Of a stretch of DNA of 64,000 nt, positions 52,392 through 59,921 are shown in pieces. Positions within the stretch are counted from its first letter, which is position 1; the number at the start of each line of letters is the position of its first letter. Where the stretch lies: assembly GCA_947500295.1 (NCBI GenBank), contig CANMRM010000003.1, positions 62,001-126,000 of the forward strand, given 5' to 3'. The position numbers and the translations under genes were made by a program. The notes beneath the pieces are model-generated. The model was not told where the DNA came from. It made no database searches and saw only the letters and a list, made by a program, of their open reading frames with translations. This DNA is from an uncultured Kordiimonas sp. (lineage in GTDB: Bacteria > Pseudomonadota > Alphaproteobacteria > Sphingomonadales > Kordiimonadaceae).

Positions 52392-53144
52392 TCAGTTTGA
52401 TGACAGGATCTTGTTGTTTTCAGAGACGGTCAGGTGAATACCACATTCGGTTTTGCTCTGGCCCCGCCAGCGTCCTGCACGCTCGCTCTCACCTTCTTCA
52501 ATCCGGTCGGTGCAGGGCATGCAGCCGATCGAAGCGAAGCCCTCATTGACTAGCGGATGCCGGGGCAGGCCATGTTGTTCTCTATAATCAACAACGTCGT
52601 CTTTGGTCCAGAAAGCCAGAGGGTTTACCTTCACGCGCCCATCAGATGCTTCGAAATGCGGCAGCAGGGAACGTACACCGCCCTGGAAGCGCTTGCGGCC
52701 TGAGGCCCAGCCTTCAAATCCTTGCAGTGCCTGCGAAAGCGGTACGACCTTGCGGATATAACAACATGCGTTGGTGTCACTGGCCCACAATGCGCCTTTG
52801 GGATCCTTGGCGTTCAGATCATTTACGTCCGGCGTCAAGGTGCGAACATCGTTGAGGTCCAGCTCTCCAATAAGCTGGTCCCGGTATCTTTTGGTTTCCC
52901 CAAACAGTTTTCCTGTATCCAGGAACAACACAGGAATGTCTTTGGAAACCTCCGAGGCGATGTGCAGAAGCACTGCTGACTCCGCACCAAAGGATGAAAC
53001 CAGTGCAAACCGCCGCCCAAAATATTTGAGTGCGCCATCAATGACATCATGCGGTGATGCACTCGCGTAGCGCGCGTCCAGATAGTCGACCGCCGACAAT
53101 GTGTCGAAATAGCTGACGTTTTCTATGGCGGCAACCGCGGTCAC
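52392..53144 (-). CDS. cysH: Adenylylsulfate (APS) reductase
   Basis: 250 residues. PAPS/APS reductase fold: LVSSFGAESAVLLHI (P-loop) and LDTGKLFGETKRYRD. Two Cys pairs, CCYIRK and GCMPC, indicate an Fe4S4 cluster and thus the APS form rather than the PAPS form. ECGIHL at the C-terminus is the catalytic Cys. It reduces APS to sulfite. Last gene of the cys operon; its ATG overlaps the DUF934 stop by four bases. Confidence 0.95.
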   Translation of the reverse strand: MTAVAAIENVSYFDTLSAVDYLDARYASASPHDVIDGALKYFGRRFALVSSFGAESAVLLHIASEVSKDIPVLFLDTGKLFGETKRYRDQLIGELDLNDVRTLTPDVNDLNAKDPKGALWASDTNACCYIRKVVPLSQALQGFEGWASGRKRFQGGVRSLLPHFEASDGRVKVNPLAFWTKDDVVDYREQHGLPRHPLVNEGFASIGCMPCTDRIEEGESERAGRWRGQSKTECGIHLTVSENNKILSSN

Positions 53145-53650
53145 GATGCTTTCCTTTGCCCCTCGGCTGAATGTCGGGTATGAGCGACCGAAACCTGGCC
53201 TCCAAAGTCTGACTGATAGAAGGCGGGGAAACGTTCCAGCGCAGCTTCAAACGCTGCCTTGCGTTCGCCAGAGGCTTCAACTGTGTCGAACCCGGCGCGC
53301 AGCAAAAAGAGCGCCTGATCAGGAATCACAGGCCCAACCGCCCGAATTTCACCCTTGAAGCCAAAATCCTTACGCAACCGCACCGCGAGCGAGAAGCCGC
53401 GCCCGTCGCCAAAGGCGGGAAATTCAATTACGGCAAAATCGATCTTGCCAACGATATCACCGAGTGCATCGAACGGCGTCTCCGTACCAATGATCGCACC
53501 AACGCTGCCTGCTGTTGCGAACAAGTCCGCATTTTCTTCAATAAGCTGGGCAACCGGTACAGCGATTGTTTCGCCTTCGCCCGGCTTCGCCTCGTCAGCG
53601 AGTGCCGTATAGTCGATGGGCTGAATACCTGTGAGATTAATGAGAGCCAT
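53141..53650 (-). CDS. DUF934 protein of sulfite-reduction operon
   Basis: 169 residues. The DUF934 pattern is in EFPAFGDGRGFSLAVRLRKDFGFKGEIRAVGPVIPDQALFLLRAGFD. The family is always found beside cysI and cysH; function is unproven (thought to help sulfite reductase). Start ATG 53650 with a perfect AAGGAGG before it. The start overlaps the end of cysI by 14 bases. Confidence 0.92.
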   Translation of the reverse strand: MALINLTGIQPIDYTALADEAKPGEGETIAVPVAQLIEENADLFATAGSVGAIIGTETPFDALGDIVGKIDFAVIEFPAFGDGRGFSLAVRLRKDFGFKGEIRAVGPVIPDQALFLLRAGFDTVEASGERKAAFEAALERFPAFYQSDFGGQVSVAHTRHSAEGQRKAS

Positions 53651-55292
53651 ATACCGCCTCCTTGAATACGTCCGGCCCAAGCCGCCTGTATGCCGCAAGA
53701 AATTCTTCACCGTCTTCCCGCTCTCCGAGATAGACAGCCACAACTTTTTCAACTGCGTCCACGATGCCGTGCTCGTCAAAACCAGGGCCGAGGATCGCTG
53801 CTTTAGACGCATCTTCCGCGCCCGAGCCTCCCAGCAACAGCTGATAGTTTTCAGTGCCTTTGCGGTCCACTCCGAGGATGCCAATGTGCCCTGCGTGGTG
53901 ATGACCACAGGAATTGATGCAGCCCGAGATTTTGATCTTGAGCGGACCAATATCCATCAGTCGCTTGAGGTCGTCAAAGCGCTCGGTAATTGTCTGCGCA
54001 ATCGGGATGGAGCGCGTGTTGGCGAGCGAGCAATAGTCAAGCCCGGGGCAAGCGATAATGTCTGTCAGCAAGCCTGCGTTCGGCGTGCCTAGACCAGCCG
54101 CATCAAGCTTTGCCCATAGTGCGGGCAGGTCTTTGCGTGCGACGTGTGGCAAAATGAGGTTCTGCTCATGGCTAACGCGGATTTCACTCTGACTGAACGC
54201 GTCAGCAAGGTCTGCAACCAGATCCATCTGTTCATCGGACGCATCACCCGGAATGCCACCATGTGGCTTCAGGGAAATAGTCGCATTCACATAACCCGGT
54301 ACCTTGTGCCTGCCGGTATTGTTGGCAAGCCAGGACTTGAAAATGAAGTTTTTGGCTGCGAGATCATCCACCTCTGCAACTTCATCCGAAAGGACAGCAA
54401 GCGGCGGTGGTGCAAAGAATGATTTGATGCGTGCTACTTCTTCGTCCGGCACATCAATGGGGATATGGCGAATTTTTTCCCATTCCTCTTCAACCTGACG
54501 GGTGTATTCCTCGACGCCCATCGCCTCGACCAAAATTTTGATTCGGGCTTTGTATTTGTTGTCACGTCTGCCTTGTTCGTTGTAGACCCGCAACATCGCC
54601 TCAAGATAGCTGAGCAGATCTTTAACGGGCAGGAAATCACGCATGGTTTTTGCAATAACTGGTGTGCGCCCCATGCCACCACCGGCAAGAACTTCAAAAC
54701 CGATCTCGCCTTCTTTGTTTTCTTTCACCACGAGGCCGATATCGTGCCACTTAACCGCAGCGCGATCTTCTTGCGCACCTGTGATGGCGATCTTGAACTT
54801 GCGCGGCAGGAAAGAAAACTCGGGGTGGAAAGAGGACCATTGACGAATTAGCTCTGCATAGGGCCGCGGATCAGCCACTTCGTCGGCCGTCGCTCCTGCG
54901 AACTGATCAGTCGTCACGTTGCGGATACAATTGCCGGATGTCTGGATGGCGTGCATTTCCACATCCGCCAGTTCCTGAAGGATGTCCGGTGTTTCCGAAA
55001 GCTTGGGCCAGTTATATTGGATGTTCTGACGGGTTGTGAAATGGCCATACCCCTTGTCATAGCGCCGCGCGACATGGGCGAGCTTGCGCATCTGGACCGA
55101 TGACAAGGTGCCATACGGAATGGCCACACGCAGCATATAGGCGTGCAACTGAAGATACAGGCCGTTCATCAAGCGAAGTGGGCGGAATTCTTCTTCCGTC
55201 AATTCGCCAGTCATGCGGCGATCGACCTGATCGCGGAATTCGGCGACACGGGCATTTACCAGCGCATGGTCAAAAGTATCGTACGCGTACAT
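53637..55292 (-). CDS. cysI: Sulfite reductase haemoprotein (siroheme/Fe4S4)
   Basis: 551 residues, two ferredoxin-like/siroheme half repeats. Siroheme-Fe4S4 ligands: ACPGLDYCSLA (Cys-x5-Cys) and GCINSCGHHHAGH (Cys-x3-Cys). TTRQNIQYNW gives the siroheme-binding Arg region. Length and motifs fit an alphaproteobacterial CysI that takes electrons from ferredoxin or a partner reductase (no cysJ in the window). Makes sulfide for cysteine. In one operon with cysG, DUF2849, DUF934, cysH. Confidence 0.94.
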   Translation of the reverse strand: MYAYDTFDHALVNARVAEFRDQVDRRMTGELTEEEFRPLRLMNGLYLQLHAYMLRVAIPYGTLSSVQMRKLAHVARRYDKGYGHFTTRQNIQYNWPKLSETPDILQELADVEMHAIQTSGNCIRNVTTDQFAGATADEVADPRPYAELIRQWSSFHPEFSFLPRKFKIAITGAQEDRAAVKWHDIGLVVKENKEGEIGFEVLAGGGMGRTPVIAKTMRDFLPVKDLLSYLEAMLRVYNEQGRRDNKYKARIKILVEAMGVEEYTRQVEEEWEKIRHIPIDVPDEEVARIKSFFAPPPLAVLSDEVAEVDDLAAKNFIFKSWLANNTGRHKVPGYVNATISLKPHGGIPGDASDEQMDLVADLADAFSQSEIRVSHEQNLILPHVARKDLPALWAKLDAAGLGTPNAGLLTDIIACPGLDYCSLANTRSIPIAQTITERFDDLKRLMDIGPLKIKISGCINSCGHHHAGHIGILGVDRKGTENYQLLLGGSGAEDASKAAILGPGFDEHGIVDAVEKVVAVYLGEREDGEEFLAAYRRLGPDVFKEAVYGSH

Positions 55293-55295
55293 CTG

Positions 55296-55619
55296 TTACT
55301 GCTCCCAATTTGGAGAAACTTGGTAGCCAAGGTCGGCGCGCACACTTGGCCCCCTGGACTGCATTGCAAACTTGATATGGGCAGGTGCCAGGGCTTTACC
55401 GCTCTCGTCCGCAGCCACGGCAGTGACACTGACCACCTGATTGGCGACCTCTGCGGCCTGAGCAACAGACATGAGGTTTTCCAGTTCATCGTCACTGTTT
55501 GCCACGGCAGCGTCAGCAACCTGCTTTGACCATTCGCCGGCCGCTGTCAGGAACACGGCGCGGCCGTCGTCGAGCCGGTTTGCGAGTATGAGTTGAGGTC
55601 CTGTTACTTTCTTAGCCAT
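55296..55619 (-). CDS. DUF2849 protein
   Basis: 107 residues. VTGPQLILANRLDDGRAVFLTAAGEWSKQVADA is the family core. Known almost only from alphaproteobacterial cys operons between cysG and cysI, as here. Function unknown. It starts 11 bases after cysG and ends 3 bases before cysI. Confidence 0.9.
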   Translation of the reverse strand: MAKKVTGPQLILANRLDDGRAVFLTAAGEWSKQVADAAVANSDDELENLMSVAQAAEVANQVVSVTAVAADESGKALAPAHIKFAMQSRGPSVRADLGYQVSPNWEQ

Positions 55620-55630
55620 TTTTCTCTCCG

Positions 55631-57049
55631 TTAAACGGCTTGCGCCTGAAGAAGCGGTAGGTATTTGTCGATATTCAGATCGCGGGCATTTCTAACCACG
55701 TCGCCAATCAAAAGAAGGGCAGGGCTCTTGACCGCGTTTTGCTTCACAAGTTCGGGCAAGGTTTCGATGGTGCCGTAGAACCGGCGTTCGCTGGCGCGCG
55801 TGCCGTTTTCAACCACCGCAACGGGTGTGGAACCCTTGACGCCTTCGCCGATCAGTCCTGCCGAGATTTTCGGTGCGCCGCGCACACCCATGTAGACGGC
55901 CAGCGTCTGGCCTTCTCCTGCGAGCCGCGCCCAGTCCTTGAACGCGCCGTCCTTCAGGTGACCTGTCACCAGGGTCAGGCTGGAGCTATACTCTCGGTCC
56001 GTCATCGGAATTTGCGTTGAAGCGGCAATGCCCTGGAAGGCGCTGATGCCCGGTACCACCTCTACATGAATGTCGTTGGCGCGCAGAGCATCCAGCTCTT
56101 CGCTGGCGCGCGCGAACAGCATTGGGTCGCCGCCTTTCAGGCGTACAACCCTTTTGCCCTTCAGGGCTTCTTCAACAAGAATTTTGTTAATGCCATCCTG
56201 CCCGACGCCGTGCTCGCCTTCGCGTTTGCCGACAAACACAAGGTCTGCATCGCGGCGGGCAAGCGCCAGCACGTCACGGCTCACGAGCCGGTCATAAACG
56301 ATCACGTCTGCCTGCTGAAGGGCGCGGTGGGCCTTGATGGTCAACAGGTCCGGGTCGCCGGGGCCTGCGCCCACTAGCTGAACCTGGCCGGTTGTTGCGC
56401 CGACGCGGTGGTTTTTCGCTGCCTCAATGACAAGCTTTTCCACCTCGTTCTGCTCCATGTCGGCATACAGGCCAGCATTGTCATACAGCCGATCCCAGAA
56501 AAGACGACGCCGCGTCGCGTCCGGGATGAGGGATTTAATTTTGCCGCGCATGTTGCCGGCGGCTTCCGCCAGCACGCCGAGCGAAGGCGGCAGAATGCGC
56601 TCGAGGCTACTTCTCAGGCGGCGCACAAACACCGGCGCAGACCCGCCGGAGGAAAAGGCCACCTGAAGGGGGCCACGGGTAAATTGCGCCGGTGTGATGA
56701 AATTGCTTTTGGCAGGCTTGTCGATAACATTGACCGGCATCCTGCGGGCGCTCGCTAGCCGGAGGACACGCTCTTCGGTGATGTCGTCCTCAACCCCGAT
56801 ATACACAAGTGTTTTGCCAACCAGGTCGTCCTCGGCAAAGGGGCGGTCATGGATTGCCAGTGTCTCAACGCCAGTAAGGTCCGGACTGAGGCCCGCTGCT
56901 GCTGCCGCACCAAGGCTGCCGGGACCAACAACGGTGATCCGCACGCCGGTGCTCATAAACAAAGCAAGCTTTGCCATAGCGGCAGACGTTGCTCCCACAA
57001 GCAAGAGATGATGCTTTTCTGCGGTCAGGTAAACCGGAATGTTTGTCAT
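55631..57049 (-). CDS. cysG: Siroheme synthase
   Basis: 472 residues, trifunctional. N-terminal dehydrogenase/ferrochelatase (HLLLVGATSAAMAKLALFMSTG ... Rossmann fold), then a uroporphyrinogen-III C-methyltransferase from about residue 220 (VGAGPGDPDLLTIKAHRALQQADVIVYDRLV, GDPMLFARASEE). Makes the siroheme that CysI needs. Start ATG 57049 with AAGGAG; the in-frame ATG at 57088 lacks it. First gene of the operon, with AT-rich palindromic DNA upstream. Confidence 0.95.
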   Translation of the reverse strand: MTNIPVYLTAEKHHLLLVGATSAAMAKLALFMSTGVRITVVGPGSLGAAAAAGLSPDLTGVETLAIHDRPFAEDDLVGKTLVYIGVEDDITEERVLRLASARRMPVNVIDKPAKSNFITPAQFTRGPLQVAFSSGGSAPVFVRRLRSSLERILPPSLGVLAEAAGNMRGKIKSLIPDATRRRLFWDRLYDNAGLYADMEQNEVEKLVIEAAKNHRVGATTGQVQLVGAGPGDPDLLTIKAHRALQQADVIVYDRLVSRDVLALARRDADLVFVGKREGEHGVGQDGINKILVEEALKGKRVVRLKGGDPMLFARASEELDALRANDIHVEVVPGISAFQGIAASTQIPMTDREYSSSLTLVTGHLKDGAFKDWARLAGEGQTLAVYMGVRGAPKISAGLIGEGVKGSTPVAVVENGTRASERRFYGTIETLPELVKQNAVKSPALLLIGDVVRNARDLNIDKYLPLLQAQAV

Positions 57050-57319
57050 GGCCCTGTCTCCTTCAGTCCTCCCTGCCGTTACTCGCAAGGAGGCCGTCCA
57101 ACACTGCTAGAAATAGGTTGTGGAACCAATTCCTACAAACGAGAAGAAATTACCGCATAAAGTAGAAAAATTTTCTTCAATAAGGCGCACAAAAGCGTGA
57201 ATTCGAAAAATTTTGTCGAATAATTGAAAAAAATAGGGTTTCAGAGCCAACAAGGCTCACATAATAGAATATTCTTCGCTCTATTTCGGCCATGCTGGAA
57301 GGCCGCTTCAAGATTCCTC

Positions 57320-57348
57320 TTGACGTGGGAGATATTCCTCCCTAAATG
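57320..57348 (+). promoter_or_regulatory. Candidate promoter of the XRE trio with operator-like repeat
   Basis: -35 TTGACG, 17-base spacer, weak -10 TAAATG. The spacer contains the inverted repeat GGGAG / CTCCC (57327-57342). Hand-picked, so low confidence. Confidence 0.35.
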
Positions 57349-57369
57349 TAACCTAAAGGTATCAGTATG

Positions 57370-57384
57370 GGTATTATAAATACC
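57370..57384 (+). promoter_or_regulatory. Dyad before the XRE trio
   Basis: GGTATT, ATA, AATACC: perfect 6-base arms, 18 bases before the first start codon. A plausible autoregulatory site for the small XRE protein encoded by the second gene. Confidence 0.4.
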
Positions 57385-57402
57385 AAAATGTGAACTAGTT
57401 GG

Positions 57403-57897
57403 ATGAGGCTGATTGTGACAGACAAGAAAGAGACGCTAGCCCAGTTTTATGAACGCCTGCAGCAGCGCGTTGCCCTGTGTGTAATGATGATGTCGGTTGC
57501 TTACGGATTCGGTACAGCCCAGTATTTTGTTCCGGCGGTTGCGGGCCAGCTGGATACCCTGCAGACAATTGTTGCTGTTGCAGCTGCGCTGTTGGTATTG
57601 CCACTTACTATTCAGGCCACTTTGAAAAGAACACGAAATCGCAAAGCCTGCAAAGAACCCGAAGGCTTTATCGCTGAAGCGGCCCGAAAGGCAGGTTTCG
57701 GCGCATGGACAGCGACCTTCATTGCACTGGTTTTCCTGTCCGCCGTGACACGCCGAACCCTCGTCGACGTGCCGGCGGAGACAATTGTCCAGATGGTTCT
57801 ATCTGTCTCGCTGGCAGCATTTGCCATCGCGTTCTTTTGGTTAAGCCGGGACGTCGTGGATGACGAAGATGAATTTGCGGATGAGGCAGACCAATGA
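57403..57897 (+). CDS. Membrane protein paired with XRE regulator
   Basis: 164 residues with four hydrophobic helices (VALCVMMMSVAYGFGTA, TIVAVAAALLVLPLTI, AWTATFIALVFLSAV, VSLAAFAIAFFWL) and an acidic C-terminus (DDEDEFADEADQ). No family recognised; membrane protein plus small XRE protein is a recurring pair in bacteria. The start is ATG 57403 or GTG 57415 (MTDKKETLAQF); ATGAGG would serve the latter. It overlaps the XRE start by four bases. Confidence 0.8.
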   Translation: MRLIVTDKKETLAQFYERLQQRVALCVMMMSVAYGFGTAQYFVPAVAGQLDTLQTIVAVAAALLVLPLTIQATLKRTRNRKACKEPEGFIAEAARKAGFGAWTATFIALVFLSAVTRRTLVDVPAETIVQMVLSVSLAAFAIAFFWLSRDVVDDEDEFADEADQ

Positions 57898-58100
57898 GCG
57901 GGGAGCTGAATAATCGCATACGTGTCTTTCGAGCCGAGCACCGCATGAGCCAGGGTGAATTGGCGGATGAGATTGGCGTCTCAAGAAAGACCATCAGCAC
58001 AATCGAGGTAGGGCGCTTTGTACCGTCTACGGTGATTGCCCTGAAGATTGCCCGGTATTTCGATGCGCCGGTGGAAGAGATTTTTTCACTGGCTGATTAA
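57894..58100 (+). CDS. Small XRE-family DNA-binding protein
   Basis: 68 residues, only a Cro/C1-type helix-turn-helix: NRIRVFRAEHRMSQGELADEIGVSRKTISTIEVGRFVPSTVIALKIARYFDAPVEEIF covers the whole chain. Typical of YozG-like regulators that act with a membrane protein. Coupled by ATGA overlap to the membrane-protein gene, so presumably autoregulatory. Confidence 0.92.
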   Translation: MSGELNNRIRVFRAEHRMSQGELADEIGVSRKTISTIEVGRFVPSTVIALKIARYFDAPVEEIFSLAD

Positions 58101-58193
58101 TAGGCCCGTCAGCGAGGGCATAACCCCGCAGGCCGATTTAAGGCCGGGTCACGACAGCAACCAAAATCCAACAAAGAGAGAGAGGATATAACT

Positions 58194-58409
58194 ATGTCGA
58201 CAAAAAACGCAGGAAGAAAAAATATCATCAATGCTCTGGTCTGGGCCGCAGCCATTTTGGTGTCCAGCTATCTGATCAAAGACACCAAGGATGCATCCAT
58301 CATGCTCTTTATTATGATTGCCGGGTTTTTCGCTACCAATTCACTGATTGCGCAAGGGCAGGGCTTTCGCGAGGAGTGCAGGTGCTTACTCAATAAACTT
58401 CGCGGCTAG
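58194..58409 (+). CDS. Small membrane protein of the XRE trio
   Basis: 71 residues: a basic N-terminus (STKNAGRKN), two hydrophobic helices (NALVWAAAILVSSYLI, SIMLFIMIAGFFATNSL), then a Cys pair (ECRC) near the end. GAGAGGA ribosome binding site 8 bases before ATG 58194. 93 bases after the XRE gene, and followed by a strong terminator, so it closes the unit. Confidence 0.8.
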   Translation: MSTKNAGRKNIINALVWAAAILVSSYLIKDTKDASIMLFIMIAGFFATNSLIAQGQGFREECRCLLNKLRG

Positions 58410-58463
58410 TTTTCCATGTCCGGTCGCTTTGTCACCTGATGCCGCGATATGGATTTCACGCAA

Positions 58464-58492
58464 AAAAAGCCGCCTTATCGGGCGGCTTTTTC
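58464..58492. terminator. Bidirectional terminator
   Basis: AAAAAGCCGCC, 6-base loop, GGCGGCTTTTT (11-base stem). A-run and T-run on both sides let it end both the XRE trio and the convergent M20 peptidase gene. Confidence 0.93.
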
Positions 58493-58514
58493 TTATTGAA
58501 CTGCGTAATCTATT

Positions 58515-59918
58515 TTATTCGGCGATAGCCTTCAGGAGAATATACCAGTGCGCCAGATTGTCATAGAAAGTCTGTTGCAGGATGCGCTCGTTCAGTCCAT
58601 GGGCAAAGGTGTCGTTGGCTTTGCTGTAGCCGCCATTAACGCCGTAGCTCGGGATGCCCGCCGCGCGGAAATGCATGCCGTCCGTGCCGCCTGACGACAT
58701 GTAAGGAACGATTTCCAGCCCCGGAAACTTGTTATCCACGGCTTTCTGAAGGGCTGCCAAAACATCGTCCCGAAGGGGCGACGGGTCGGTCTCGGTTGGA
58801 TTAGAAATCATATTGAACTGAACGCCGTCATTGCTTACGACCTGTTTCAGTGTTGCTTCTGTTGCCGCTACGCCTTCGCCCGGAAAAATGCGGCAGTTGA
58901 CTGTTGCGGTCGCGGATTGGGGCAGCGCATTTTCGGCATGGCCGCCTCTCAGCATCGTGGCAACGCAGGTTGTGCCCGTTGTGCCCACATAGCCAGGGTC
59001 CTTGCGCAGCGCTGCGATAGCGGTTTTGCTGGTGGGATCAGCTGCAAAAGCACGCATGGCGTTACCCAGCTCGCCGGGCGTGCGTTCTCCGGTGAAATCA
59101 AAAAAGCGACGCGTAAGCTCGTTGGCGCGCACAGGAAACTTGAAGTTTCTGATTTTGAGGAGCGCATCCGCGAGCTCGTAAATCGCGTTGTCATCACGCG
59201 GCCGGCTTGAGTGACCGCCGGGGTTTGTGACCGTCAGCTCCCACGTTGCATATGTTTTTTCAGCCGCCTGCATGTTGTAGCTTGAGGGCCTGCCACCGTC
59301 CGGCGGCAGCAAGGCGCCGCCTGAATCAGCATTCAAAACAAATTCACTGTTGGTGAGCGCCAAATGCTCCTGCACGAGCGCACGGGTGGTGAGCATGCCG
59401 GTCTCTTCATCGCCCGAGAAAGCGATAATCAGGTCACGAGCTGGTACCCAGCCTTCAGATTTCAGGCGCAGAAAATTTGTTGCGACAGCAGTCATGCCAA
59501 GCTTGTCATCGGCGGAGCCACGGCCAAAGAAATAGCCGTCTTCCGCGATCAGGGTAAAGGGGTCGCGCTCCCAGTCGTCAGGATTGGCTTCCACCACGTC
59601 CATGTGTGCGGAGATGCTGACGGGCCTTTTGCCAGATGAGCCATCACCGCGATAGCGCACGATCAGCCCGGCGGCGTTGCCGATTTCGAACAGGAAGATG
59701 TCTTCCTCGGCAAAACCGCCGTTCCTGAACTCATCGGCAAGGAACCGCGCCAGTTCTGGCGTTTCACCATGATTGGCTGTTGATTTAATACCGATGGATG
59801 TGCGGTAGATATCAAGTGCCTTGGCACCAAAAGGCATGCCCGGGTGGGCGTCTTCGGCCATTGCGGACATGCTGGTTGCTGCGGCAAGCGCTGCCGCTAC
59901 AAGTGTTTTTCTGATCAT
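58515..59918 (-). CDS. Secreted M20 family metallopeptidase
   Basis: 467 residues. Signal peptide (MIRKTLVAAALAAATSMSAMA). Zinc and catalytic blocks: SISAHMDVVEAN, GRGSADDKLGM, FSGDEETGM (catalytic Glu pair), NADSGG and SSGGTDGMHFR. Closest to the M20/M25/M40 group (carboxypeptidase G2/dipeptidase-like). Acts in the periplasm on small peptides. Followed upstream by the S9 peptidase gene, 3 bases away, so the two are one operon. Confidence 0.93.
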   Translation of the reverse strand: MIRKTLVAAALAAATSMSAMAEDAHPGMPFGAKALDIYRTSIGIKSTANHGETPELARFLADEFRNGGFAEEDIFLFEIGNAAGLIVRYRGDGSSGKRPVSISAHMDVVEANPDDWERDPFTLIAEDGYFFGRGSADDKLGMTAVATNFLRLKSEGWVPARDLIIAFSGDEETGMLTTRALVQEHLALTNSEFVLNADSGGALLPPDGGRPSSYNMQAAEKTYATWELTVTNPGGHSSRPRDDNAIYELADALLKIRNFKFPVRANELTRRFFDFTGERTPGELGNAMRAFAADPTSKTAIAALRKDPGYVGTTGTTCVATMLRGGHAENALPQSATATVNCRIFPGEGVAATEATLKQVVSNDGVQFNMISNPTETDPSPLRDDVLAALQKAVDNKFPGLEIVPYMSSGGTDGMHFRAAGIPSYGVNGGYSKANDTFAHGLNERILQQTFYDNLAHWYILLKAIAE

Positions 59919-59921
59919 CAG

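Larger units (their letters stand above)
57050..57402. other. Divergent regulatory region, cysG versus XRE trio
   Basis: A 353-base AT-rich gap between divergent operons. Near the cysG side are two dyads: AGAAAA-A-TTTTCT (57164-57176) and ATTCGA-N9-TCGAAT (57201-57221). Near the XRE side are a candidate promoter (57320-57348) and a dyad at 57370-57384. No coding frame is credible inside. Confidence 0.6.
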
